Below, piece by piece: positions 1-11,850 of a DNA stretch of 64,000 bases; the first letter of the stretch is position 1; the number at the start of each line of letters is the position of its first letter. The stretch is from Salvia splendens (Eukaryota; Streptophyta; Magnoliopsida; Lamiales; Lamiaceae), in contig NC_056045.1 of assembly GCF_004379255.2 (NCBI RefSeq), positions 11,683,593-11,747,592 of the forward strand, in the 5' to 3' direction. Both the position numbers and the translations under genes were made by a program. Below the pieces are notes generated by a model, which was not told the DNA's origin, ran no database searches, and was given only the letters and a program-made list of their open reading frames with translations.

Positions 1-87
1 TGGCATACAGATAATGGGCCAAAGGATGATGGAGTAAAGGTAAAAATCTAAATTCCACAAACAAAATTCTTCGTCCTCCAAAAACAC

Positions 88-186
88 ACAACATACAACC
101 ATGTGACATAATTCCTTTTCTTTTTCAATCCATGTTTACAATTGTCAACCCAGCATGCTATGCATAATTATTCATTCTGGATGAAG
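88..186 (-). pseudogene. Duplicated fragment of the FAR1 DNA-binding exon
   Basis: This stretch closely matches 5137-5235 in the same orientation, which is part of the transposase FAR1 exon of the same element (HVGFHTRK...HVTWLYVV region). It lies upstream of the first recognisable ULP exon and has no open frame of its own. It looks like a short internal copy, possibly made by gap repair with template switching. Confidence 0.6.
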
Positions 187-271
187 TAATATTTAATTGT
201 AATGAAGTAATCGTCTGTCTGAATGAACTATCTAATTATATGATACTTATATCTATATTTTGTTGAACAGA

Positions 272-2111
272 ATGCTAATGTGGTTGCTGAAATACAGTCA
301 GTCATTGATGCTTAAATAGACATGGATGATGATGATTTCATGGATAGTGGTCCAGTTGGTAAGCCGGTAGGGACTGAGGTCATTGTTTACAATGCTAACA
401 AGGTAATCCTGTGCAAATTAAGAATCTGATAATATATAATCTACTTCTTGTTGTTTATATAAAAGTGATTTATTTATCGCAAACAATAGATCAAAACTTT
501 GAAGGGTCGAATGGAGGTACGTACTAGAACAGAGAAAACTGTTTCTCATGCATTGCGATCTCCATTCGCTGACAGACCGGTTAAGATTACAAACAAGCTC
601 AGTAAAGATGAGAAGGAATCATATTATTGGATTCTTGTAACACATGAAAGAGACGAGTATGATTTCTAATATTGTCTCTTGTTTTCTAAGATTATATCAA
701 ACAATTAACATATCCAATAATAGAATGTCAAATACCAACATGTATTATATAATGTGCAGATTAGTACTTGTTTATGACGACGATGTTGTGAAAGTTACAA
801 AGATGGAAATGAGTTCTTTGATACCTCGGCAATTGATTGTGGTTGGCGTTATAGATGCATGGGCTTCCTACCTCAACAACATGGAGGAATTTCGATCATC
901 GTACTCAGCAAGATGGCTATTTTTCACCACGTACCCATGTGTAAGTACAAATTATTGAAATATAATAAGATTGTATGTTATGAGGATCCTAACTACATTA
1001 ATATTAATATGCAGTTGTACACCATTGTGACAAAGCCTCAATCCATGGATATCAACACAATTATTGCAAACTTCTGTAACAACTTGGACAGAGAGTTGAA
1101 GGAAATACCATATTTCAAATGGGAAGATGTAAACACGGTACAAGCATCATTAGTATTACTTCAAGTCTGATTTATGTCTTCATCATGTTGCATGTTACTT
1201 CATTTTTCAGATTGTTCATAGTACTTCATTCGTAAAGTTTATTACTTCATTCATAATGCATGTTACTTCATTCGTAAACTATATTACTTCAATCATGTTT
1301 CCTGTTACTTCATTTTTCAGATTGTTCATAGTACTTCATTCGTAAAATTTATTACTTCATTCATAATGCATGTTACTCCATTCGTACACTATATTACTTC
1401 AATCATGTTGCCTGTTACTTCAATTTTCAGATTGTTCATAGTACTTCATTTGTATACTTTATTACTTCATTCATGTTGCTTTTTATTTCATTCAATAGGT
1501 GTTGTTCCCCATATGTGCAAATCAGCATTATTATGCTGTTTGTTTTTGCTTCAAGAGAAATGCTATTGCTGTAATAGACAATTCTGCAAACGGGGATGAC
1601 AATGACCTAACAATAAATTATGGTCACATTCCAGAAACATTGGTTCGTATTCTTCTCTTATGTTTGAATTTTATAACACATACATATGAATGCACACAAC
1701 TATAAATGACATGTATTTGTTTTGTACATTCAGAGATCATACTTTTGTCACTTCCTCACCAAGAATGGTCTCCACACATATTGTAAGATAGTGTCCAACT
1801 CCAAAATGCAGAGATTGAAAATGCCATGGAGGACAGTTGATAACGTTGAAGATTGTGGAGTATTTCTAATGCGGCATATGGAAACGTACAAGGGTGAGCG
1901 AGAAGGTTGCTGGAATTGTGGCTTGAAGAAATCAAGTTCGGGTGTCCTTCAGAGCTTGAGGGCTAAATATTGTTCGGCGCTGATGTTAGCCGAAAATAGC
2001 CATGAAAGCTTCAACAACAAAATTGTTACAGCAGCGTATTACGAAGAGGAAAGCAAACACATTGAAATTGATGTTGAGAAAATGATTGCGGCATATTTAA
2101 AGAAGAAATGA
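272..2111 (+). CDS. ULP1-like cysteine protease (C48 family) of MULE-A, multi-exon
   Basis: This looks like a plant transposon ULP1 protease. Such proteins resemble SUMO-deconjugating enzymes, but their substrate is unknown. Probable exons are about 272-402, 490-655, 763-941, 1015-1138, 1499-1640 and 1734-2111. Several borders have good GT/AG sites (acceptors at 1014, 1498 and 1733; donor after 1138). Visible motifs are HALRSPF near 550, VIDAWA near 850, then the catalytic core: His in NQHYYAVCF (about 1522), Asp in AVIDNS (about 1570) and Cys in EDCGVFLMRH (about 1855). So the His-Asp-Cys triad is present. The last exon ends with a Lys-rich tail and a TGA. An in-frame TAA near 313 (VIDA-stop-IDMDD) means either that exon 1 is mis-modelled or that the gene is broken upstream. 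The N-terminal domain lies outside the window. The gene converges on the transposase gene about 0.7 kb away. Confidence 0.75.
1194..1495 (+). repeat. Intronic tandem repeat, about 110 bp x 3, rich in TTACTTCATT
   Basis: Three copies of a unit of about 110 bp begin near 1194, 1302 and 1414. Each contains TTTTCAGATTGTTCATAGTA and several ACTTCATT motifs. The array fills the intron before the catalytic His exon of the ULP-like gene. The ACTTCATT motif recurs throughout MULE-A and in the small element at 6410-7180. Confidence 0.85.
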
Positions 2112-2185
2112 TCATTTTAGCAGATCAAATTTTGTATTCGACATACATCTGTTATGAGCATTGAATAAAGTACCACGCGTTTTAA

Positions 2186-2844
2186 TGTTGTTCATTATTA
2201 GGCTATACTACTGCATTGGGTAACAGATTTAGTTCATTTCAGAAATCTTAGTTTATTTCAATGATCTATTGACAAATGGAAAATATTTCATATAAAGTTA
2301 GACTAATAATCTATTCCTACAATATATCTTGTTTATTCTATTTAAGCTTGCAAAAAGTCTAAACAAATTCAAAATGCAAATGAAGTAAGAAACAACATGA
2401 TTGAAGTACAGAAGTAAGGTAATGAAGAACATAATTATCCGACTGAAGTAAATTATCCAAATCCAGATATTTAGCCTCAACATCGGATTTTCCTCTTTAT
2501 ATGTTGTTCAATATTAGCCTGTAATGCTGCATTGGGCACCATATTTAGTTCATTTCAGAGATCTTAGTTCATTTTTGAGATCTATTGATTATTGATAAGT
2601 GAATGACAAATGGAAAATATATCAAAGTAAGACTGAGAAAAACATTATAATAAAGAAAAAATAAGCCATTATAACAATACTTCAGTCTATTCTCTTTATG
2701 CTCGCAAAAAGTTTTAACAAATTCAAATTCAAAATGTATATGAAGTAAGAAACTACAAGACTGAAGTACAGAACTAATAAAATGAAGAACAGAAATATCT
2801 GAATGAAGTAATAAAACAACCAGCTTCAACATTGGTTTCTCCTC
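2186..2844. repeat. Tandem duplication of about 320 bp covering the transposase 3' end
   Basis: 2186-2503 and 2504-2844 are two diverged copies. Shared landmarks include ACTGCATTGGG/GCTGCATTGGG, TTTAGTTCATTTCAGA, GACAAATGGAAAATAT, and CTTCAACATTGG against CCTCAACATCGG followed by TCCTCTTT. The proximal copy runs into the last transposase codons on the - strand. The distal copy is therefore a duplicated 3' end plus 3' UTR, sitting between the two convergent genes. Confidence 0.7.
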
Positions 2845-5800
2845 TTTTTCTTGTTATTCTCGTCCTGTATCTTATCACAATTTCTTGAATCATGCCGACC
2901 AACCTCGCCGCATTTTCCACATTTCCGACCAGGCTTGGACATCTCTCTCATTTCCTTCTCAAGCCGAGAAAGACGTCGACCACAACCTTTGGTTTTGACG
3001 ACATCTGGCGGATGAACATCTATTTGACTAGGGACATGTGATCCATAAAAATTCTCAATCATTAATCTCTTTTCACTAATTGACAACACATTTCCCTCAC
3101 CAAGTACTTCTTTTCTTCCTTCAGCCATAATTTGTCTAAATGCTCGAATTTTATCACCATCTCCTTCAATAAGCCGTGCAATATCATAAAAATCTCCATG
3201 CATATCCCTATACTCCTGCTTCGTCTCATCCACAACAATAAATGTTTCAATATCATCATCAAACCCACAATGCACAGCCTTGACAAATTTAGACTTCAAC
3301 CAGCGTCCTCCATGTAACTCATTAGGGATTAATTTCATTTTTTTGTTTCTCAAGACCCAAAAATTGTGACTGCATACAAGCCCAATCCTCCCAAACATCT
3401 TACAACTACATCCATATGAATCAAAAGATGTGGAGTATGTCACAGTCCAGTTCTTCGAGAACTTGTCATTGACTACATAAATCTCATTTTCACCAATGTT
3501 TGACACTGTCACCATAGTGACATTATCAACTGCTTCCTCAATCTCACTTTGAATTAGTTTGAAACCACTATCACTATATATTGTCGAAGCATGCTTCTCG
3601 AGGGCTGAATTTGTTTTCAAAGTTGGAATTGTGTTAAAATCCAAGTATTTTAGCCTATTGTTGTTGCTCTTTGGCCATCCAATGCATTGTTGTAATTCAT
3701 AAGAAATTCAACAAGATTCGAACGAGACTTGGAGTACCTCTTGAAGAATATGTTCTGAGATTCAGATATTGATGTGGTCTTTATTAGTGAACTCATTGGA
3801 AAATCCCTAAAGAATGCAGGCACCTGCAGTTCATTAGTTAACAAATATACTTCAGAATAATGACAGAAATACTTCAGCATATAGAAAATATGTTTCCAAA
3901 GAAGGATACATACCCAAAATTTTCGTGAGGCAAACATCGAGGAAAACCACTCATTGTCCTTAAGCCCATATTTTTCCATTACTTTATTCCATTCTTCATC
4001 AAATTCTTTAGGCTCTATCAACTCAGACCACACACAATTGTTTAACTCCTTTTTCAAGTCTTCATTGCCAAGTAGATTCTTTGGTAACTTTTCCACAACC
4101 TTGAACATGATGTGCCACATGCACCATCGATGTCTTGTATCAACAAGGACTCTTTCCACAGCAACCTTCATTCCCAAATCCTGATCAGTAATGATCAATT
4201 TTGGTGCAGAACCCATACATTTGACAAAACGTTCAAACAACCATGTGAAGGAATCAGCATTTTCTTTAGATAATAAGCCTGCACCAAATGCTACAGGTCT
4301 CCCATGGTTGTCTTTTCCTGTGAACGGTGCAAATATCATGCAGTACCTGTATTACATCAATTCATCAAAAATGATGTTATAAATAGTTCATTCTGTAAGG
4401 TATAATACTTCAGACATTAAGAGTTTTACTCACCTAGTAAGACTTCTAAATACTTCTGCACTCACATCATTACAGGGGACTATTAATTCATTATTGACTA
4501 TTACTAGTACATTCTGTTGAGTTATTGCATTAATTCAGTAAATGTTTCATGCATATGCAGGTTGATCACATCAATAATCATATCATTATAAACAACTTAT
4601 TGTTCGTACCTATTAGTTGAATAGGTTGTGTCAAACGATACTATATCACCGTAGAGATGGAAATTCTTCTTAGCAATGGGGTCACACCAGAAAAGACGAG
4701 TGAGCATATCCTTAGAGTTCACCTCAAAATCATAGGTGAATGTTGGACAATTCTCTTTCTTCCGGCTCATCTCATTAAGTACCATTTGTGCATCTGCCCC
4801 ACTAGTATATGCTCTCAAGTCGCGCCTATAGTTTCTAACTTCTACAACCGTGCAACCAACATAATCCAGCAACTTAAAAGTCAGTGTAGGGCCTATGTTT
4901 GCACTTGCACAATCTAGTATAAATTTCTGATGCAATAGGTCAATGTTGCGATTCAGCCTCATGAATCGCTTATGGCGTAACTCCACCATATCATGATTAT
5001 GTATTTCATCAAATTGATTGACAACATAACCAATTCCTTTACAAAACTTAAAAGCAATTTTAGCCTTGCAAAAACACTTCCTAGAAGAACGTCTACGTTT
5101 TGACTCATGCCCTTGCATTTTCATTTTCCTCTGTCTCTACTGCACACAACATACAACCATGTGACATGATCTCCCTTCTTTTTTGATCCATGTTTACGAG
5201 TGTGAAACCCAACATGTCGTGCATACTTATTATAGAACTCAGTAGCATCATCAAGTCTAAGAAAAATCTGTCCAATGTAAGGCTTTAGCTGGGATGGACA
5301 ATCAGGTAAGTATGACACTGTTATAAAACATACAAACTACTGTTAGTGGAAAATTTAAACAAAACAAAACATATTCATTCAAACAAGAACATAAGTTCAG
5401 TTTTACTATTTATTACTTTATAGTAACAACAATTTAGTTCATTATGAGTACAGATCGCATATACACTACAATAATATCAACATTTAATATTCACCAAGAA
5501 CAGAAGTTCATTTTAACTTGTTATTACTTCAGGATAAATAAAATTTAGTTCACTATGAGTACAGATCGCATAAACACTACAAACATGAAAAAAAATCTGT
5601 TTTACTTCATTATTTTTAAGCACATGGATCAACTTTCCAACGTTCCAACGTAGTTTTAAGCTCATTTTTTCGACCTTTACTTCATTATTGATCTTTTTAC
5701 ACTACAAACATGAAAAAAAATCGAAGAAAACACATTGCTCAATTAGAAAAAGTCATCAACCTTCAACTGCGGTATTATTTGATTCTGGCTCTGAATCCGA

Positions 5801-5954
5801 ATTTGAATCCGTATCAAAAAGAGAGCCTCCTGGATTTCTAAGATCATTCATAATCGATCCATCATTGATCGATGTAGATCCTGTTGATGTAGATCCTAAT
5901 CCGTCTTCAACCGCAGAATTTGTTGAAGTAGATCCCAATCTATCGATATTCTCC
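2826..5954 (-). CDS. FAR1-type MULE transposase of MULE-A (near-intact, two small frame disruptions)
   Basis: The transposase cuts and pastes its own element. Reading 5' to 3' on the - strand: a candidate first exon from 5954 (MENIDRLGSTST), then a FAR1 DNA-binding region from about 5318 (CPSQLKPYIGQIF, ATEFYNKYARHVGFHTRKHG). The frame breaks near 5121-5124. Next comes the MULE core up to FDTTYSTNR (first catalytic Asp) at about 4609. An intron of about 260 bp follows, resuming at YCMIFAPFTGKDNHGRP near 4345. Then come LIITDQDLGMK (second Asp) and the Glu-rich stretch WSELIEPKEFDEEW. A short intron with GT/AG borders lies at about 3920-3825. A one-base shift near 3655 moves the frame to KYLDFNTIP. 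The C-terminus has a SWIM zinc finger (CSCKMFGRIGLVCSHNF) near 3390 and a CCHC knuckle (CGKCGEVGRHDSRNC) near 2900. FAR1, DDE, SWIM and knuckle in this order are typical of FAR1/FHY3-related MULE transposases. Only the two frame breaks spoil the reading. Confidence 0.85.
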
Positions 5955-6287
5955 ATGAGAGTCAGAATATTGAGAAATTGAAGCAGAATTTGTGAATTAA
6001 GGTCCAGCAGCTTTTGATGAGCCCGAAACGAATGAAACACTGCAGCGTGAATTGAACGTGAATATTGCGAAATTGAATTGAACGTGGAATGAAGAAGATC
6101 CACGCAGATCGTGGATGGCAGGTTGAAGAAGATCGACGCAGAGCAGATCGTGAATTGCGAGAGAATTGAAGAAAATTGCGTGAAAATTCAAAGAGATTAA
6201 GATAAAGAGAACCACGTTATGTAGGTTAAGAATTGATTTCCTAAAATACCCCTCAGCAAGTGTTTATTGAATAAAATATTAAGTTAA

Positions 6288-6385
6288 TTGCAATTTAATC
6301 CTAACCACAAGATCAAAAAAATGAAGGGCCCTAATTTGGTCTCTAGTTCGGTCTTTAAAATTGGTTCGACATTGATCACTTCCCT
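6288..6385 (-). repeat. Right terminal sequence of MULE-A
   Basis: TTGGTCTCTAGTTCGGTCTT and TTGGTTCGACATTGATCA stand directly before a (TA)n tract. The same blocks occur at the right end of the next element (about 7125-7180). They also occur, inverted and diverged, at its left end (about 6410-6490, ACCGAACCACCGAACC and TTTTTAGATCTAGTTTTTTT). MULE-A and that small element therefore share a TIR family. Confidence 0.7.
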
Positions 6386-6409
6386 ATATATATATATATA
6401 TATATATAG

Positions 6410-7176
6410 AGTCCCATTATTCACAAATCCACTCTTAAAGACCGAACCACCGAACCATAACAAATTAGGGTTTTTAGATCTAGTTTTTTTATGGATGAGA
6501 GACACAAATTTATCAATTATTTTCGCCTTCATCACGAGCCTATTTTAATTCATCCGAAGGTAAATAAGTCATACTAACATGTAACGAAGATTTAACTTCA
6601 TTCCAGTATGTTTTTACTTCATTCCAGTAGGTTTTTACTTCATTCCAGTAGGATTATTACTTCATTTCAGTACGTAAATGTGGTTTCGCCGTCGTGTGTC
6701 GTTCTCTCTCTCTACAATATCTATCACCACCGTCACAACGCTGATATGGTGTAATAAACACATGGAATGGTGTAATAAATTATTGGAATGAAGTATGTGT
6801 AGAAGCATTAGAAGTCCTACTAGAATGAAGTAAAAACTTTATCCAATGAAGTAATAACGTTTCTGAATGAAGTAATAAACGCACTTGAATAAATTGCATT
6901 TTTTTAATGTAAATAAAGTAAAAACTCAGGTCAATGAATTCAAATGAAACATATGTTGAATCATTTCAAAACCTACTGGAAGAAAGTAAAAATATGTTGT
7001 AGTTTAAAGGTATTACGTACGGAATGAAGTAATAAACCTATACAGTGAAGTAAAATGGGCTTGTAATGAAGACCGAAAAATTTACACAGCAGCACATCTC
7101 ATCAAAAAAACTAGATCTAATGGCCCAGATTTGGTCTCTAGTTCGGTCTTTAAAATTGGTTCGACATTGATCACAA

Positions 7177-7180
<4 letters not shown>
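6410..7180. mobile_element. Non-autonomous MULE derivative, family A
   Basis: An element of about 770 bp between (TA)n tracts at 6386-6409 and 7181-7212. Diverged inverted ends of about 95 bp share TTAAAGACCGAAC and TAGATCTAGTTTTTTT. The body carries many ACTTCATT/AATGAAGT motifs (for example 6597-6660 and 6780-6870), as in MULE-A. It has no coding capacity. The TSD is hidden in the TA repeat. Confidence 0.75.
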
Positions 7181-7212
<32 letters not shown>

Positions 7213-7216
<4 letters not shown>

Positions 7217-7793
7217 TTTTCAAAATGTGAGATGATATATATAAGATTGCTCTTACTTGATTGTGAAGCATGATTTTGCCAAATATGATGAATATTGTAA
7301 AGCATGTGAAATTGTATCTCTCTTGATGAGGAAAATATGTGAATGTATGTTGAACCTCCATGAGTGTTGGAAAATCTAATTTTCATTTTATCCATATATG
7401 GTGAGATTTACATGGTTTTGGAAGTTGTGGAACACAAAGTATGATGCATGTTGATTTTGATAGATACAAATGTATAGTGTATGACATATGCGATAATTAA
7501 TTTTTCGACAATAATAAACGTGGAGGTGAGAAATGTCTAATACGAGGCAAGTAGCCTATGGGGATCTAGAAGTCGACGTACTACGATTTGATGAAATACA
7601 AAATCAAACAAAATGAGCGAACCGTTTACCTTGAGGGCAAAAGTTTTATTCTTGACGTGATACAACTATCATACCTCTATCTTGTATACATATCTGTATG
7701 CATCTACATCATACTCTCAACATCATTTTGAGCCATATATCTTCCTTATCTCTTTCTATCTTTGAGTTGATGTTGAGATTTCCATCTATGTAG
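7213..7793. other. Stretch without a recognised feature
   Basis: AT-rich sequence after the TA tract. I see no conserved coding frame, RNA gene or terminal repeat here. Confidence 0.5.
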
Positions 7794-8311
7794 ATGGTCG
7801 GATCGTATTATGCTCTGATGCATAATCGTTACGCCAGAAATAAGAACTTCCCAGTTGAGAGCTACAGAGAATACGAGTGGGATGGTAAGATCTACCTTAT
7901 GAGTTACGTCGCCGAGTTTTACGATCGATGGATGGACGCCTACGCGTATGGGGGGGCCACCCATTATGCGGGAATCGCAAGGCTCATCCATACCCTACCG
8001 CCCCCTTGGAGCTAGTGGGGGTCGCCCAGGCGGCAGATTCATTCACATGGTATAGGCCGCCCAAGTACGTACCACGAGGGGCCTTGCTAGGCCTTTTAGG
8101 GGTACTACTTCCGGCCTTAGTGGTTGCATCCGATGGACCACCACGTTACCCACCTCCGCAGATTTTTCCGCCTGACCAAGCTCTCTTAAAGAATTATCGT
8201 TATGACAAGGAGCCACACATCTCACACGTTCCCAAAAGAGCAAGGCTTGGGATGCGCACTTCGGCCCCTCCAAGAATAGACATTTTGTCATTTAAGTCCG
8301 TCCCAGTTTAA
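7794..8311 (+). pseudogene. Unrecognised coding-like fragment in two frames
   Basis: Two overlapping frames have coding-like, higher-GC composition. 7794-8015 begins MVGSYYALMHNRYARNKNF and ends in LPPPWS. A frame shifted near 7950 runs on to about 8290 with DSFTWYRPPKYVPRG and a Pro-rich PPRYPPPQIFPPDQ. The last codons are not native, because they read into the MITE that starts at about 8294. I do not recognise the family. A fragment of a captured host gene or of a transposon protein is possible. The frame change and the lack of an upstream gene suggest it is dead. Confidence 0.4.
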
Positions 8312-8583
8312 GAATCACATTTAGAATCAACCATATTTGGACATACAATTTAACCTCATTATTAATCAAATTTACACTCAAATGTCATTACTTTCATAAA
8401 AATAAATCAAAACAAAATTCTAAACATACAAAAAGTCAAAAGGGTCCCACTTTTCACTACCTCACTTCAATTATTACACACTCGAACAACCACTACCTCA
8501 CTTCATTTATTACACACTCCACCAATTTCTTAAAATCTGTGCCATAACTAAATCTTACTCTTAAACTGGGACGGATGGAGTAT
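8294..8583. mobile_element. Stowaway-like MITE
   Basis: About 290 bp with inverted ends: CCGTCCCAGTTTAAGAATCA at the left and its complement ending ...CTGGGACGGATGGAGTA at the right. It is flanked by TA, as expected for Tc1/mariner-related Stowaway MITEs. The interior is AT-rich and non-coding. Confidence 0.75.
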
Positions 8584-8589
8584 TACACT

Positions 8590-11500
8590 TTCCTTGAAGG
8601 CAATTTATGTGGATCGCGTATTCCACAAAAAACTTCTTGTGTCACGAGTATTCCCTAATGTTTTTGGCTGGACAAGCGAACTTCTGAGGCAATGAGAGAA
8701 GATGGAACTTGACTCACGTGATACTACTATAGGAAGAGGAAGTGTAGTTGAGAGAGGAGACCCTGACAAATTGCCTCGTCCAACAAGCATTCTTGTTTTC
8801 GAACAAGAAGAGAAGCAACCAGAAGGATGAAAGGGATAAAAGATTAAACGGCGATGATCCAAAAACTTTGAATCAATGAAGATTGCTGCAACTACATCAT
8901 GCAATATGATGGCTGTAATTGCTGAGGTGGAGGTTGATGAGGAGGAAACAGTTTCATCACTGAAGACAGCTTTGGCCGATGAAGAGCTGGATGTACCAGA
9001 GCTGGTAGAGGTTGTACAGAACATGTTCAAAGTTACAGCACAAATTACACAGCTTGCAGAGGAGGGGCTACCGTTTGACATCCATACTTCAATTTTACCA
9101 AAAAATGTAAGTTGAAGCCTAACCCAAAAACGATGTAATTTTTTATGGAGAACCAAGTTGCCTGCACTAAATATTTGAACATTGTGGTGTTCAGAGAGTT
9201 CTGTAATATTGTAATCGTGTAATGACGATGTGGCAACCATGACTAGCTTATCTAATATATGTCATATAATTGCCCTTTTACTATGATGTGTGATAATATT
9301 TTCCAAAGTATTCTGTTCAACAAACATAGTGAAATCGCAGGGTGGTATCGCAAGAAGAATCTGCATGAAACAAGGAAACAATACTAAGATAATGAATTAC
9401 ACATTTGTTTTGATACACTACATGCTGGAGTAAACAAGGTATATCTTGTGTCATAATTTTTTTACGTTTTTTAGTAATGCTATAAATATGGGTTCTACAA
9501 TGGCATGACAGAACGTATACGCAATTTTACTTTATACTTTATCGCAAAACTGTAATGTTATCATACCATATCCAAAAATGATTATTTTAAATCTATCAAA
9601 TACCTAAACCTTGATTAATATTACTATTGTTTTTAGTCTGCGTTGGAGATTTGTAGCTTCACGTCTATAGGAAGGAATCACAACCCGCCGGACACCGAAA
9701 ATTCTATGATTAGTGTTGGGTCTAGAGCAGGAGCAGCACAGTTGTGTGCTACAAAGGTAAATGTATATGTTTTACATAATTACCAAAACTATATGTACTG
9801 TAATGTTTGTTGAAGTTATGTATATTTCTTAATCTGGATGACTATTACAGAGTGCGTATAAGGATCACAACCCCATAATCGGTACATCATTTAACAGTGT
9901 TCGGTGCATCACTTCAGACGAGTTCAACAAAGGTAAATTAAGTGTAGATAAATACACTAATACGGATCTATAATGACCTAAATGATCATAAAAATGACGT
10001 TATATTGGACAGCTTAATCTGAACTTTCTTATAAATAGGAAGCAGCTATCGATGTGGAAGAGATTGTAAAATCAGCCATGGCTGATTACATGGAATGCGG
10101 TGGTGATGATGCCGCTGATGAATTTTATTTGGAAGCTTCAGGAAAGAATCAATTACAAATTCGGATAACAAGCTCAGTATCAAGGATGTACGTATGTGTC
10201 TATCATTAATTCCATTAGTAAAAAAATACTGCAGTTTTGTGGACCGTGTTTTCTAACGTTCCGTCACAATTAATATTTAGGATAATGAACTCGATGAGGA
10301 AACCGTTGTAAAGTCTGCAGTGGAAGCGTTCATGGAATGTGATGAGGTTGATGAAGATTTCGTCACGCCTTTTGTTAACAAGTCAGAACCAAAACTGGGG
10401 AAAGATTTGGTCGTCTATGCAAACGAACAAGTAAGTTTTGTTGTGCTGATCTATTTGGTTCTATGAAGTAGGGTATATACTGCTTAAACTGAACGTATAT
10501 TATATTTGTACATCATATCCAAATGACCTCAACTTTCTACTTGTAGCCACCTGACAACCATCTAAAATTGAAGATGAAAGTTCGATCCAAGGCAGAGATG
10601 AGATATTCTAATGCATTGCGTTCACCGTTTCTTGAGAGAACAGTTACAGTGTCATGCAAGCTTACTCCATATGAGCGGATTATGTATTACTGGTTGATGA
10701 TCACTTTCCATGGAAATGAGTGAGTATTATGAAATCAACATACATATTAAATGTTTGAACTAATATCTATTTAATAATTTGTTGGAATGTCTGAGCAAAA
10801 ATTATATACAATGACCAAGTTGTTGAAGTCAGCCTTCTTGAATTCAGTTCGTTATTGCCGCATCAAGAGGTTTCTACTGGCATAATTCTGCCCAGTACTG
10901 AACAATATGGAAGATTTGAAATCGGTCACATCACCAAAAAGGTTGTTTTTCACAACCTACCCTGCTGTGAGTTAACCTAACCTATCTACACTGAGACGAA
11001 TATATAGTTGTCATGACATGTTTTTTATGATTTAATGTTATGACCTAACTCTGCTACTATACATCTGTGCAGCTTTACACTGTTGTGGAGTCAAATGGAA
11101 AAATTGATGATGCCAACAAATTAAATGAATTTGCAACAAACCTTGACAAAGAGGTCAGCGAAATACCAAACTTCAAATGGGGGGACATAGATATGGTATG
11201 TTGCTGTTGCATCCATGATACAATTTCATATTTGTTTAAAAAAAGCCTCCACTAGTTATTCAAAAAATGTCTAACATATTACAAAATATAGGTTTTCTTT
11301 GCATTCTGCGTTGCAAAGAGGTACTACACTGTGCTTATGTTTCCATTATAAAGCAGTGACGATTATAAACGCTTCTAAAGATGGAGAAAAGCATTAATTG
11401 CGATACACCTACGGTTATATTCCAGAGGCATTAGTATGGGTGACACATTAGCCCTAACAGTACTACTTAAATATTATTTATACTTACACAAAGTGCATGT

Positions 11501-11850
11501 TTTGCAGAGGACGTTCTTCTGTAAGTATTTATCAAGGATTGGGTGTCACAATCAATGCAAAACAATGATCAACTTACCTATTCAGAGGTTGAAGATGAGT
11601 TGGAAAACGACAGATAATATTGATGACAACGGTGTTTATTTGCTTAGACACCTTGAAGTGTACATGGGTGAAAGAGAGGGTCATTGGAATTGTGGACTAT
11701 CGACTAGAAACAGAGTTGTGCTTCAGTATTGATGGTGGCAGAAAATAATCATAGCGCCTTATTGAATAAAGTGGAGGCATCCAAACATTATGAACAGGAC
11801 AGCAAGAAAACGAATATCAACGTAGAGAAGATAGCAAACTATGAATTTTA
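8590..11850 (+). pseudogene. ULP1-like protease pseudogene of MULE-B
   Basis: The upstream part (about 8590-8830) reads IYVDRVFHKKLLVSRVFPNV then FGWTSELLRQ and EKMEL. This resembles the N-terminal region that precedes the protease in plant MULE ULP genes. Further exon-like blocks lie at 8876-9115 (MKIAATTSCN...LVEVVQNMF), about 9640-9760, 9850-9930, 10040-10190, 10281-10430, 10545-10720 (NALRSPFLERTV), 10800-10975, 11073-11195 and 11290-11735. The matching MULE-A segments align well. The catalytic residues do not: the His motif QHYY reads KRYY, and the Cys motif EDCGVF reads DDNGVY. Frameshifts lie near 11350 and 11730. So the protein is both truncated and catalytically dead. Confidence 0.75.

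Larger units (their letters stand above)
1..6385. mobile_element. MULE-A: FAR1-type Mutator-like element with a ULP1-like gene (left end outside window)
   Basis: Two genes converge: a ULP1-like protease on + (to 2111) and a FAR1-type MULE transposase on - (5954 to 2826). This tail-to-tail plan is known for MULEs that carry ULP-like genes (Kaonashi-type elements). The right end is placed at about 6385, where a terminal sequence stops against a (TA)n tract. That end matches the ends of the small element at 6410-7180. Non-coding parts are rich in ACTTCATT or its complement. The left terminus is not in the window, so the TSD cannot be checked. Confidence 0.8.

Noticed and set aside
8605..9240. 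211-residue frame on - opposite the MULE-B ULP gene
   Set aside because: Ser-rich antisense shadow of the + strand coding blocks (YVDRV..., LVEVVQNMF...).
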